This document shows positions 1 to 12,600 of a stretch of DNA of 64,000 nucleotides, piece after piece. This stretch comes from Posidonia oceanica (lineage: Eukaryota > Streptophyta > Magnoliopsida > Alismatales > Posidoniaceae), in assembly GCA_037176725.1 (NCBI GenBank), contig JAZBRS010000029.1:119879001-119943000 (forward strand). The letters are read 5' to 3'. The notes under the pieces were generated by a model, which worked only from the letters and a program-made list of their open reading frames with translations, was not told the DNA's origin and ran no database searches. Numbering within the stretch: the stretch's first letter is position 1; every line of letters begins with the position of its first letter. The translations under genes were made by a program, and so were the position numbers.

Positions 1-165
1 ACTTCAACAAGCACTTCCATAGATCTCTGTTTCCTATTTTGAGTGTGAGTCGTGTAAGTTAGATAAGCATCACCGCGCTACCTATTGTCGTTTACGTCTT
101 GTTAGTAGTCAGCGTCCCTTTAATTTAGTGCATTGTGATGTGTAGGTCCTACTAGGACTTTATCT

Positions 166-543
166 GTGTCTGCTCATAGGTACTATATTGTATTTATTGA
201 TGATTTTTCACGTGTCTCGTGGATTTATCTATTGAAGGATAGAGTCAGTGTGCTGGATGTAATAAAAAAAATTACAGTAATAATAAACCATTTTTCTATT
301 ACTCCCAAAATTCTTCGCACTGATAATGCTTTGGAATTTATTCAATCTGGTTTTCAAAATTATTGTGAGTCTTTGAAAGTTATTCATCAAGCCACTTGCC
401 CTCGCACCTCACAACAAAATAGTGAGACAGAACGTAAACATCAACATATTCTAGATGTAGCTCGCACCATTATGCTACAAATGAGTGTTCCAAAATACTT
501 AATACTCAGATACTATTCTTACTGCATCATATCTAATAAATAG
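166..543 (+). pseudogene. Copia integrase core fragment
   Basis: About 125 residues of a retroviral-type integrase core. The second catalytic aspartate is visible in RTDNALEF and the glutamate region in QQNSETERKHQHILD. The first aspartate lies just upstream in HCDV, separated by a stop. The frame closes with a stop after YCIISNK, where related elements read on into the C-terminal part. The piece at about 594-985 continues the homologous region in other frames. Not functional as it stands. Confidence 0.8.
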
Positions 544-2058
544 GATGCCTTCTACACCTCTTAGGGGAGAAATCCACTCGTTTATGCCCTGATGTGAAAC
601 TTTTCTTTACCTCCAAGGGTGTTTGGTTGCTCAGGATTTGTCTCCAAATCTTGATAAATTGTCTCCTCGTTATGTTAAATGTGTCTTTGTTGGATAGTCT
701 CGCACACAACAAGGGTATCGTTGTTTCATTCCAACCACTCGTAAGTATATTGTGTCTGCAAATGTCACTTTTTTCGAGTCTCAGCGTTATTTTAAGGATA
801 GTGGTTCTAGTTCTGATGGTGTACATTTCCCTTCTCCTGTTGAGCCATGTAAAAGTGTTGCTAAAGACCCAGTTATTGTGGGAACGGGAAGAAGCTTGTC
901 CTTTAAAGGTATATTGTCATCGCCAGCAACTTCCTCCGTTACCTCCGACTTAGCCATCTTCTACGCCTACAGATCTGCCACCTAATGACCTAGACATTCC
1001 TATTGCACTAAGGAAAGATACACATTCCACCACAGCCAATCCTATATGACATTTTGTTTCTTATGATAACCTTCATCCATCTTTTCGCACCTTTGCCTTG
1101 TCTATTTCTTCTGAGTCCATTCCCAGAAGCTACCAAAAGGCTCTCCTTATCCCTCATTGGAAGGCAATTATAGATGACGAAATGTAGACATTGGTGTCAC
1201 ATGGCACTTAGGATCTAGTTACTCTACCTCAAGGAACCAACATAGTCACTTGCAGGCTGTGGACAGGTACAAGGTGCGACTAGTTGCACGTGGATTCACT
1301 CAAGAGTATGGCGTACATTATGTAGAGACCTTTTTACCTGTTGCTCGACTGAACTCCATATGAGTCCTTTCAACTGCTATAAACCAGCCCTAGGAGCTTA
1401 GTCAGCTGGGTGTGAAAAATACCTTCCTATATGGTAACTTGACTCATTAGGTATTTATGAAGCAGCCTCTATTGTATGTTACTCAAGGAGAGGATCATGT
1501 GTCTGCTCAAGAAAGTTATTTATAGCCTCAAACAAAATCCACGTGCATGATTTGAGAAATTCAGTAGCATAGTCACAACTAGTGGGTTTCAGTGTTGTGT
1601 TGGTGTTGTCGATCATTCTGTCTTCCACAAACAGACTGGCAATGCTGTGTTATTCTGACAGTGTATGTAGAAGATATCCTATTAACAAGAAGTGACACTG
1701 CAGGATTCAGGAGACTAAAGAATACTTGAAGGGGCACTTTGTTACTAAAGACATAGGAAAACCCAAGTATTTCTTAGACATTGAGTTTGCCAATACCTAA
1801 GGTAGGATGGCATTGTCTCAAAGGAAGTATGTATTAGATCTTCCTCAAGAGACTGATCACATGGGATACAAGCCAGAGAGCACCCCTGTCGATTAAAGCT
1901 TAGATTCCTGAGACAGTACATCGTCACCTTTTGAGGATGTAGGTAAATACAAGCGTCTAATTGGAAAATTAATCTACCTTACTATTGACATTGCATATAC
2001 AGTAGGGGTACTCTGTGAATTTATGCATGAGCCAAGGACAGTACACTGACAGGGAGCT

Positions 2059-2609
2059 TTGAGAGTGCTAGCATATGTCAAGAAGGCTCCTGGCAAAGGA
2101 CTAGTTTATAAAAGAAATGGTCATCTAAACAATGAGGCATACTCACATTCAGACTATGCAGGAAACAGAGGAGATTGGAAGTCAATTTTTGGGTATTGTA
2201 CGTATGTTGTAGGTAATCTTATCACGTGGTGCAGTAAGAACAGAATGTAGTCTCCAAGTCGAGTGCTAAAGCTGAATACCGATCCATGACACAGACAGCT
2301 TGTGAAATGATATAATTCCGTTCTCTACTGTCCGAGTTTGGTTTTTTTGTGGATGTCCCTATGCCTACGCATTGTGATAACCAAACTGCCATTTTCATCG
2401 TCAACAATTCAACCTTCCATGAATGGACCAAACACATAGACGTGGATTGTCACTACGTTCATGATATGGTGACGAAGGGAGTCATTTCTATACCTTATAC
2501 TCAGTCTTCGGATCAACTAGTAGATATTTCCACTAAAGGGCTAAATGTTGAGTTTTTTGAGTTACTTTGTAACAAATTAGGCATGATTGATATATATACT
2601 CTAGTTTGA
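2059..2609 (+). pseudogene. Copia RNase H region, broken
   Basis: Two pieces in different frames. 2059-2250 contains LAYVKKAPGKGL and GYCTYVVGNLITWCSKN, the usual start of Copia RNase H. 2349-2609 contains HCDNQTAIFIVNN and the C-terminal block KHIDVDCHYVHDMV to LGMIDIYTLV. The bridging stretch with SRSSAKAEYRSM-like coding is present near 2255-2290 but out of frame. It ends six bases before the purine tract and 3' LTR, as expected for the end of a Copia pol gene. Confidence 0.8.
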
Positions 2610-2613
2610 GGAG

Positions 2614-2742
2614 TGTTAGACTCATTGGATATATGTGTGTGTGGGTTAATGGGTTATTGAATGTCCATTTATTTAATAACTCTATGTAATCACCTATTCA
2701 TTAGCGAGTTAGTTCCTCCGTTATTCTCTCCCTAATCTCACA
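2614..2742 (+). repeat. 3' LTR of the left Copia element
   Basis: Begins TGTTAGACTC directly after the purine-rich GAGGAG that follows the RNase H stop, and ends in CTCACA, giving TG...CA ends over about 129 bp. The partner LTR is outside the window, so the right boundary rests on the CA ending and on the similar 126-bp LTR of the Copia element at 12190. Confidence 0.55.
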
Positions 2743-3650
2743 AGGATGAAGATAAACATCCTATACTTGAATGATTGAAAGAACATAGAGAGCCAGTTCT
2801 AGATGAAGAAGATGGTAAGCCAAGTTCGAGAATTGTTGCTCAAGAATTGTTGCTGAAACAGGTATTGATGTTGAAGAATATATGAGTTCATCAAGACATT
2901 CTCATGATGCAATTCCAGGCCTAGGTGGTAAGAGTGAGACTGACGATAATTCCATGCCACCACTAGGCAACGATGAATGGGGGAAATGCAACTCCACCTA
3001 CAATTGAAAAGCCATAAGGAGAAAGTAAGAGACCACTTAGTCAATTTACAAGAGAGGATGCATTCACACATGCTACACATGATGAACATCATGGAGCTCG
3101 ACGACCACAAAGACCTAAAACCTTGCCAGATCATTATGAGCATAAGGATAAACTCTTGGAGCAGTCATACTATAGAAAGTTTATTAGAGTCACTTGACTC
3201 TCTGAGCATCCATGATCCTACAAACCCTTACCATTACATCTCTTTTGGAGGTGGTTCTCATGTACAATCGGACTATAACTTTGAAAGTAGATGGTCTATG
3301 CTCTAAGCCAACAAAGTAAATGAGATATGAACTCCATACATCTTCGATCAATAGAATATGAGCAACAACCTTCTCAATGTCTTCCAACCCAATACTACAT
3401 CCCTCAACAGCCTCATACAATTCCCTCAACCTCAAGGAATGGTCACCTTCATTCAACAATATCCACCAGTAGGATTCCTTGTACAGTTGCCATACTCACA
3501 ATATTATAGATATATTGTTGAGTATCAAACGTACTACACACATATGACATGGTACAGTTACGTGTTGGGGAGAGAGTAACAAATTTGACAACAAATATTT
3601 CAACAACACAACATGGCCCGACAAGAAGATTTTGAGGCATTCTACAAGAT
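2743..3650 (+). pseudogene. Possible hAT-type transposase tail, degenerate
   Basis: No open frame is intact, but the three forward frames read in turn as an acidic and serine-rich stretch (VEEYMSSSRHSHD), a basic stretch (about 2977-3150) and a tyrosine- and glutamine-rich stretch (about 3358-3640, SQYYRYIVEYQTYYTHM). Plant hAT transposases of one common type end in such low-complexity tails after the dimerisation domain. The Copia element at 1..2742 would then have inserted into it. The dimerisation domain itself is not in the window, so this is a weak call. Confidence 0.3.
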
Positions 3651-4440
3651 ACTAAACTTATACAAAGTTAGTGGTGTGAGAATTCTTTAATTTGAACGTT
3701 TATTAAGCATTTTTAAGTTTTTTTTTATATTTCAGCAAGTTTGTATTAAATGTATGTAGCATTTTTAATATGATTCATGTCTACAAATTGAATCTAAATA
3801 GTCCTCAATGTATATTATTGCTTACTTTAGCTTATCCAAAAGTTTCAAATCAAAATTTGAAATTTTTTATCTATTTCCGTGGACTTCTGTATTTTTACTG
3901 TGTTTCCACCGACATTTCTACCAATGTCTAACATGTTTCCTATTTTGGTCAGACCAAAGTCCCACATGAAACCGACATTTAGAACTATGATTATAAGACA
4001 GTAAGTGACGCAGCAACTTACTATTATCAACCATAATTGAAAGGTGATGTAGAATGCCATTGGAGAAGGAACACAGAAAAACACAAGCAATTTCTCTATG
4101 AAACTCATTTTAAACTATCTTAATAATAATTAAGTAATTCTTGGGCTATACATGCCCATACAAATACAAATCCTACTCAAAGAAGAAACAAAGAGAATAT
4201 TGCTATACTCCCATCTATATCCTAATTATCCTAGTATAATTAAACATCTTAAAGATATTCCAATGCATATAAAATACATTCTAATATAAATGATTGTCCT
4301 ATAGATATCCTCATATAGGTAAAAACTCAAGCTATTTATGTGTTCACGTGATTATCTTAATTACCAAGGTCACTTTCTGCCCAAAAGGGTACTGTATCGG
4401 TTCTCCTTCCCTTTAAAAAACTAGGAGCAGGACTCAGAAT
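3651..4440. other. AT-rich stretch, nothing recognised
   Basis: No coding signal, repeat or element end could be supported here. It lies downstream of the last visible exon of the minus-strand SUMO ligase gene and may be intron or 3' flank. Confidence 0.5.
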
Positions 4441-4465
4441 ACCATCGTCAAAAGTACACACACAT

Positions 4466-4622
4466 TTTATTAGAAAGTTCCTGACCCTGTGTCACAATTC
4501 TAAGACAGTTTGTCCTCAGCTAGAACATACTTTACCATCACACTATGATGCTTGAATGAGCAAGTATTGTAGTAGCCATCATGATGCTCCACAACTAGAA
4601 AAGCATGCCTCAGAGAAGTCAT
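4466..4622 (-). other. Possible alternative last exon with poly(A) signal
   Basis: On the minus strand an acceptor-like TTTTTAG at about 4623-4629 precedes a short open stretch, and a CTAATAAAATG poly(A)-type signal lies near 4470-4480. Splicing exon 11 here would add about 15 residues (DDFSEACFSSCGAS) and stop, giving a protein without an SP-RING. The added residues do not match the family, so this is only a possibility. Confidence 0.25.
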
Positions 4623-4875
4623 CTAAAAACCAAATAAGTTTTTTTTTAATTAATAGAAGTTTAATGGTTATATCATTCTATAACTTTCTTAATGTGCTGA
4701 TATAGTACCACAATTTCAGACAGGATATTTAAAAAATAATTTCTGATTGCAGGACCAGATGAACAGACAATTAGTGAGGAATAAGCAGGATACACGTTTT
4801 CCACTGGCAAAAGTTCCACCATAACGTTATGGTTGCCAAAAGGAAACAAAAAAAGAGCTTTGTAATCTGTGCTAC

Positions 4876-6626
4876 CTGATATAACTGCAGCAGCATCTGG
4901 TTGAACATAATCTTGAAGTACAGGAGCCTCAGAAGAAGTTATTGCTTTCATCACACAAATTGTTACAACATAGTTACCTGATAAATAATTACAGAACAAC
5001 TTACCATGTAATAATAAAAATAAAAAGGATAATGTCAAAATTCTGAATGGAGTTTATAAACCAAATGGACGTGCACAATATTTTTTTGTTACAACATACC
5101 ACTAAAAGATCCGGCAGCCTGAAAAAGATTCAGACCATATTTCAGCATTTTTGTAATATCCGTTGGAAATTGAGGTCCATTATCCTGTCAGACAAAAACA
5201 GTAATTCTCAAATTATATTTCTTTAATAAAGTATAGCTCTTCTGAGAACATTAACTAAATCACTAGGGACATCAAAATTATTAAAAATCACCAACCACAG
5301 AAACATTAGTCCTTCTTTCCACCCCTTTCCCGTTTATCAAGAAGCTGCAATGGAAAACAGCATATTAGAATGATACAAAAGTTCTCATAGAAAACCAGAA
5401 GAGGAAAAATCATACTTCACTTGCGAAGGACTTATGATACAAGTTGATGATGCTATATTATCTGATTGTGCTACAAATAGTCTCTGCAGGAAAAGTGTAG
5501 TCAAGGATTAATTGTCTTGTAGTGTACATTTATTTCCTGAAAAGAACAAACACACCCATCTGTTTGAGCAGAAAAATAAATATATTATATTGAGAGAAGT
5601 GGTAGGGTGTATGGACGGACATTAATGAACTATCTAAAATAACCCTGTCTAATTTTTTAAATGTTATAGTAAAGAAGCAATATTTGGGGGAAAATCTAAA
5701 ATCAAATTAAAGGAATATTTATAACTAAATCTAATTTGAAAAGAAACATATCAAATTTAAACTCTAGACTTAAAAATATCTGCAATTCTGCCTTTACAAT
5801 CTCACTATTACTATCTTATCTTACATACTTTTACCTTCATATTTTTTAAAAAAATTACATGCAATCTGCACGGGTGTTCACTAGTAGCACAGTGAAAACT
5901 TAAAAGAAGTCTATGACTACTATTTCAACACTAATTTCTAGCGAAAATTCATTTTAATATATTTAAAGTAACTGTTAATCTATCAGATTTAAAAAAATGA
6001 GCATTCCATTAGCAGCTTTTATAGCATTCTTTAGTAGGTCATCATTTTTTTGTTTTCAACAAAATGCGTTATCAAGTTTAGAACTAATGTGCCAAAGTCT
6101 TTTCTGTCTTTTCCATCCTTTATTTCAAAACTTCCTAGCTTTTTAGCTGGACAGAACAAAAGGATTCAGCCTACATAACAGTAGGCTCTCTTCCATTGTT
6201 GGCTCATAACTTAATTTGGTAACAAGATCAAAACAAATAATCATTTACTTGAAGCCAGAATTACCGAAAAATAAAAAGAGAAAACCCTAAAGTTTAAAGC
6301 ATAGAAGGCACATGCATCGATTTAAACCGTATGCAGCATCAAAAGTGCCCCGATGCCATCCTGTGGAGGCACTACTTATAAGCTCTATATTGTAAGCCCT
6401 ACTTTGAATGCTAACGGCATGTACTTAATAATTACATAAACTTGGTTATATTTGGTAATTACGCTCATATCTGCAGAGATCAAACAGATGAAGCAACAAG
6501 GATTGTATGTAGATAATGTCACACAAATTTTTAAAACAGATTGTCATTAAGAGTGCTCACTATCCTCTCTTCTGGGGCAATATTCCTTGGAATATAAATA
6601 TCAGAGAGAAGAACTTCATAACCAGC
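4876..6626 (-). CDS. PIAL2-like: PIAL-like gene exons 7 to 11
   Basis: Exon 7 (6561-6626) codes [15 protein letters not shown] and onward; exon 8 (5416-5483) [15 protein letters not shown]; exon 9 (5296-5344) [16 protein letters not shown]; exon 10 (5100-5184) [17 protein letters not shown]; exon 11 (4876-4977) [10 protein letters not shown] to [14 protein letters not shown]. This is the family's interaction region before the SP-RING. Exon 11 has a clear TCAG/GTAGCA donor, but the reading frame also runs on to a stop near 4673 if that intron is retained. Confidence 0.85.
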
Positions 6627-9600
6627 CTGCAAGGCAAAAACAACAAGAATTAACAGAGAATTAGGAAACTATTAAGTAAATATATTGTATAATTCATCAA
6701 TAAATAATGATGAACAGATATACTAACAATGACAATTGATTCAAAAAAACAAAAGAATATTTGGGAAGAGAATTATAGATTGTGAAAGCAAGAAACTGAA
6801 GGAGATGCAATATGTCCAGACTACCCCCCTATATATAAGGAACTAGGAAGACAAAAAATACTATACAGAGATATTTTTGTACTTGATTTCATCTCCTTGA
6901 TGCTGCTTATTTTATTTATGAGTCATCATATCCCAACCTTCACAAAAAAGGATATAGAGATACCTCAAAACCCTATTAAAAATGTAGACAAACACTATAG
7001 AAATAACTATATCTATAACTAAATTGGTGAAGCATTGGTAACTAGATTCAAATTTTGAATCCCAAAAACTCTCATGCTTCATTGGCTTTCTTGTCCTTTC
7101 AATACTTTACTGGATTCATTACTAATCAGCAATTGCAAGTTTGCAACAAACAGCAAGAGAAAATCAGCTTTTTCAAAATCCCTCCATCCCAAATAGGAGA
7201 AGACAACCAAGGAACAGTGGCAAAGCCACACTTGGGCCACCCAAGGCACATGCCTTGGGTGGAATTTTGTGATCGAATTGCAATTTCACGAAAAAAAGAA
7301 GAATAGGGCACGCAGCCATGAGCCCACAACTCCGCAGTCCGCCTCTCAACCTCTCCTCTATGTGTCTGTGCTGTTGTGCATTGGAGGCCAGAGCCCCCAT
7401 CCTTGATGGCCCGTCGCTGCTGTGCAGTACTCACGACTGTCCCAAGTGGCCCCTCACCACTGCCCGCTATGCAACCAACCCATTGAGGCGTCGACAGTCG
7501 ACCATCCTTAATTGACTACTCATAACCCCCTCACGACCGTCCTCTCCTTTGCCGCTCTCCTTCGCTACAGCATCGCTCTCCATTGTCCACCATCAAATCC
7601 CCTATTCCCCTTATCCCGGTGTGGCCCAACTGCCCAAGGGTCAAGCATGGCTCTGCCATAGAGCCTCCTAGCTCCGCCACTGTCCACTGTCACAGTGTAC
7701 TGAGTGGATGTCGATCTCCTTTGCTGGTTGCTCCTATGACGCTACCCTCCTATTCCGTTATTTCTTGTGCATCCATGGTAGATCACCGCTCAACTCTATG
7801 TCAATGTATTACCTGAAAGTTTGATCTTGATTGTATGTCAGTATGTGTGTTTATAAACTGCTGAGGAATATCATTTCTCCAAGCAACCACGATTTGATAT
7901 TAATTTGAAGTGTAAACTATTTTCTCCTGGAACACAAACACAGTTCAAGGTCGTCGTGATTATTTGATTACCTATATTGAACGTAATGTTGCCAAGGATG
8001 TAAACAACAAAATCATCATGAAATGCTTTCAAAGTATGCGTACTCGATGGGATATTCTTCGAGGTGAGTGATGTATTTTTTTTATAATATTTGTTAAATT
8101 GATTGTAGAAACTTTATCTTGTAGAAAATATTTTGAATTCATGTTTTTTATACATACATCATATTTTTAAAATTGATTATGATATAACTATACTTATGGA
8201 AAATCCTAGCTCCACCATTGCCAAGGAAAGCCCATAGTGTATGGAATATATAGTCATGACTGGACATAAGGGTAACTGTGTTTTTATCCTAATCATGTCA
8301 ACCTACTAAACACGATTATTAAATGAATATTTTTCATATCTAGTGTTGAAAAAAATAGTAAGTACACATTAAGTACATGCTGGTAAATAATTAACTATTT
8401 ATAGATGAATTGTACACGATAAATACACGTTAAGTACATGATTAACCAATACTTGAATACACATATAATACATGTTAAGTACACATTAGTATTAACATGT
8501 ACCATACTTATTACGACGCCCTCCTATGCGACGTCATTGGAGGTTAAGGTGCCCAGACACCATGGGCTAAATTAGCCTAATTATGATTATTTAGTTTTTT
8601 ATTATCAAACATTGACTCTTGATGACTATTATTTAGTTTTTCTTAGTTATTGTTATTTGTTATTGACTATTTAACTTATTACTGTTAAGATTGTTATTGT
8701 TATTGATTTAGTTATTGTTATTTGTTATTGACTATTTAACTTATTATTGTTAAGATTGTTATTGTTATTGATTTAGTTATTGTTATTTGTTTATTGACTA
8801 ATTGTTATTGTTGAGATTGTTATTGATTTGGAGGACAATCAAGATTTTATTTATAGTTAGATTGTTATTGTTAATTTTAGAAATTGTTATATTAATTTAT
8901 TCATGCATTATAAATTATGAATATATTTATAAACATATTTAAAAAATCTAAAAAACATGTAAAAATTGTATTTTTATTACCACCTAGGCGCCTTTGCTCA
9001 CTGCCATGGCGCATTGGTGCCATGATAAGTATGACATGTACTTATTGTGTCGTATCCTTGACACTATGTTGACATGATATTTTGTTGTCATTTTCATATC
9101 ATTTTTTACACGAAATGTAAATGTGTTGTTTCGTGCTTGACACAACACGAAAAGTACCAGTCATGACACAAACGTATTTTAACTTTGAATGATGATGAAT
9201 TTGTCAACAAATTGTTAAATAGAAAATGTATACTACCATATGTTAGAAGATGTTAAAAACTATTAAGCATATCATAAGTTATCCCCAACAAGACAAATTA
9301 ACTACTTGGAGAGCAAAACCACAAACCTTCACTTCAAAAGAAGCAATCAAGCGACTCAACTTGAGCTCAGGAAAATATCTGTAAAAATAACAAAAAGGTT
9401 TACAAACTATTGATCCCAAACCAAAGATAAAATTATTCTACTACGAAAACAAAATAGAATTCTAATTGGGGTTTTTACATGTATACCAACCAAAACTGAC
9501 TATATTACACAAATACCATTGAGAATTCAAAATGTTCACATATACCATATATTCTCAAAAAACCTATCACATATGTCATCAAAGGCATATGCTTGGTTAA

Positions 9601-12600
9601 TTCTTGAAAAGTCAAAAGCCAACCCAAAGACCGAGAATGACTAACTTGCCCTCTCTCCATATACAAACGGTAATCATATATATATATATAGAGAGAGAGA
9701 GTGAGAGAGGAACCGTTTTTTATGTATGTTACCTCATAATAAGTATGTTAGGGAAAGTCATTCACGACGTTGGATCTTGATCTTAAAGACATCTTGAAAA
9801 CCATCTTTTTATTAGTGGTGATTTTGCTTTTGGAGGAAACTATAAGGGAGAATATAAGATAATTAATTATATTTAATGAATAACAGAGAGAGAATGCAAA
9901 TATGGTTACTTTTTTAGCGAAAGTTTAAACAACTTCGCCTTTTTTAGGAAATATCGTAGAGAGAATGCACGATAGAGATACAGTTACCAAATTTGAGAAA
10001 TTTAACAACTCCCTATTTGTTAGAAGAGTGATATATTTTTACCATTTTCATCATTTTTTTCTTTACTTCTTCATTTTTTTGGTGATCGTTTTTATTGGTG
10101 AATGGAACTAGGAGAGAGAAGATTGGTTAATTAATGTATTTAATTGAATGTTAGAGAGATGATGCACATATGGTTACTAATCTGAGAAGTTTAAAACAAT
10201 TCACCTATTTTTACGCAAAGCAATATATTTGTTGCTATTTTGGGATTTTTTTTTTCTCTTTCCTTTTTCTTGTAAGTACGTAACCTTGTTTTTGTTAGTG
10301 TATGTTTTGTTTTGATAAAGGAACTAAGGAGAGAGAAGATAGGATAATTAATAGAATTGGTTATTTGTTGTCAATTTTAAATTTATTTGCTGTATATCTT
10401 TATAGGTGACAACCATATTTACAATTTCGTAATCATTCACGTCACAACTACAACAATAGATTTGGTGTTATTGCTATATTTTCATGCATATTTAGTAATA
10501 GTGTTACTTTTCATATATTAATAGAATTAGTGTTACTTGTATCTTTTTTCTTGTGTTTTTAACACTAAAATTCCCAACTGAATTTAAAATCAAAACTAAA
10601 ATAATAACCCAACATTAATTCCACCCAAAAACTAAAGCTAAACCAAAATAAAATTCGTAACACTAAAACTAATATTGAATAGTACTAGTGAAAATATTAG
10701 GTTACACTTAAAAATTTCCAGTTGAATTTTAAACTGAAACAAAAATAACCGGACATCAATTTCACACCAAGACTAAAACTAAAACTAAAACTAAAAATAA
10801 AACTAAAACTAAAACTAAAACTAAAATCATGTTTTGTTCACATCCAACATTTTAACCCAAAACGAAAGTGGAGATAATGCTAGAGGAAGCCATGGTGCAT
10901 CAATCTCGCAACGAGGGTCGGTAAAAGGAAGATGCAGGAGGAAGCAACAACAATGGTGTAAACACAAACCCTAGCCTTGAAGTGGACGATGTTGACAGCT
11001 CCTGCTCCAATCCCTACTACAGCGCCCCTTCTAGCCACGACTGCATAAACCATCCCAGGTACTACAACAACGCCCCGGCGAGTCTAATGCACTTCATGCT
11101 CTCTACATTTTTTGTCGCTTCAGCGTACGATTCCTACGGCAAGTTTAGCAACAGGGAGGGGTTGTGTGACTTCAAGTTCTCCACTAGGTTTACTAGCCCC
11201 GGCGACACTACGACGATGGGATTGATGATCTCGATGGATGAGTTGTTCTTAAGGACGTCTCAAGTGGTGAGGAAACCGCTGCTAGTGGTGAAAATGACCA
11301 CTATTAACACTGTCGCAAATGGCGAAGATGACGTCATCGGTAGGTGGTCCAAAAGGTGGATGACGAGAAACGTAGACTCCCCAATGGTTTCTCTTCAATA
11401 AGAGCAAGCATTGTAAAAATTGGAAACCCTAGCCAATGGTTGTCGAAATAAAAGAGGATACAATTAGCGAAGGAATGAAAAATGAAGAAAATGGGTTTCG
11501 TTTTTGGAGAGAGAGAGAGTAATGCATTGATAGTTTTCGTATTTCAATGTTTCCTATTTTATTTTAGATTTTTAAATTTTGAAACTAAAACCATGTGATT
11601 TTCTTAATAGGTTGTTTCTAATTCTATAGGATTTTAAAGATTTATAATAGTATGATGGATGGATGGATGGATGGATAGGATGTAGCCTCATATAAGGATA
11701 TTTTAAGGATGGTTGTACCAGATATGCACATTATAGGATGTAGCCTCTATAAGGGTATACCATATACAAGCGAAAAGCCTATCACATATGTCATCGAAGG
11801 CATATGCTTGGTTAATTCTTGAAAAGTCACAAGCCAACCCAAAGATCAAGAATGACTAACTTGCCTTCTCTCCATATACAAATGGTGTGTGTATATGTGT
11901 GTGTACGAGCGGCTTCTAATGCAGGTGGCCGCATTTTGCTAAAATACGAGTGGCCATATTTTGGATCCATCCTGACCATTAGATCATCATCCAATGGCGT
12001 GTGAGTATCAGTGTATCATCAACATAATAATTCGTGTCAATGTTATTGGTGCAATTATTTGAGGAATGATACTATACTGATACGAAATCACACCAAACCG
12101 TGACACTGGCAAATTCGTGTCCATGTTATGTTTCACGAAACCTCATTTTAACAAAATAGAGCCAAATGCACCTTAATGGTATATATGTATGTGAGTTATG
12201 TTATGTAATGTGACTATCAGGTATATGAATATCCGTGTAAGGGGTCATTCCCTTTATATATGTAACTTACTCTACCCTAATGAAGAAGATTATTCTCTCT
12301 AAACCTCTCTTCACATGTAACCTCTCACGTGCGCCCACAGCTGCCAACCCTAGCCAGCCATCCGTCGACCTTTGCAGGCTCTTCCTCTCCCTCCGCAGGC
12401 CTTGCCTGACCTCTCCACTGTGTCTAGCCCTCTCCCCTCCCTTTTCCGACGGCTCCACTTTCTTCCAGTCGGCGTACGCCAGCTCTACAAGCCACCGGTG
12501 GTCTGATTTTATCACCCGGATGGTCTAATCTACCCCACCTTCGGTATCTTCTCCCTTCGCAGGCATCCGCGGACCCCCGCAGGCTCTTCCTCTCCCTCCG

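Larger units (their letters stand above)
1..2742 (+). mobile_element. Ty1/Copia retrotransposon, 3' part, degenerate
   Basis: Right-hand part of a Copia element whose 5' LTR, gag and protease lie off the left edge. In order it shows the GAG-pre-integrase end (about 1-140, ending in LVHCDV), the integrase core (166-543), reverse transcriptase pieces (about 1170-1800, with a YVED version of the YVDD active site near 1666) and RNase H (about 2059-2609), then a short purine tract and a 3' LTR. Several stops and frame changes separate the pieces, so it cannot encode a working polyprotein. Domain order integrase before reverse transcriptase is the Copia order. It resembles the element at 12190..17054 in layout and short LTR length, so the two are probably of one lineage, but this one is more decayed. 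Confidence 0.85.

Noticed and set aside
3845..4108. 87-residue minus-strand hydrophobic frame
   Set aside because: No homology or splice-compatible context; AT-rich chance frame near the end of the visible host gene.
4440..4640. SP-RING exon of the PIAL-like gene
   Set aside because: Translated on the minus strand in all frames; no Cys/His pattern of an SP-RING appears.
7126..7816. Several 65-100 residue open frames on both strands
   Set aside because: They lie in the GC-rich inside of the hAT element, have no recognisable domain and overlap each other on both strands.
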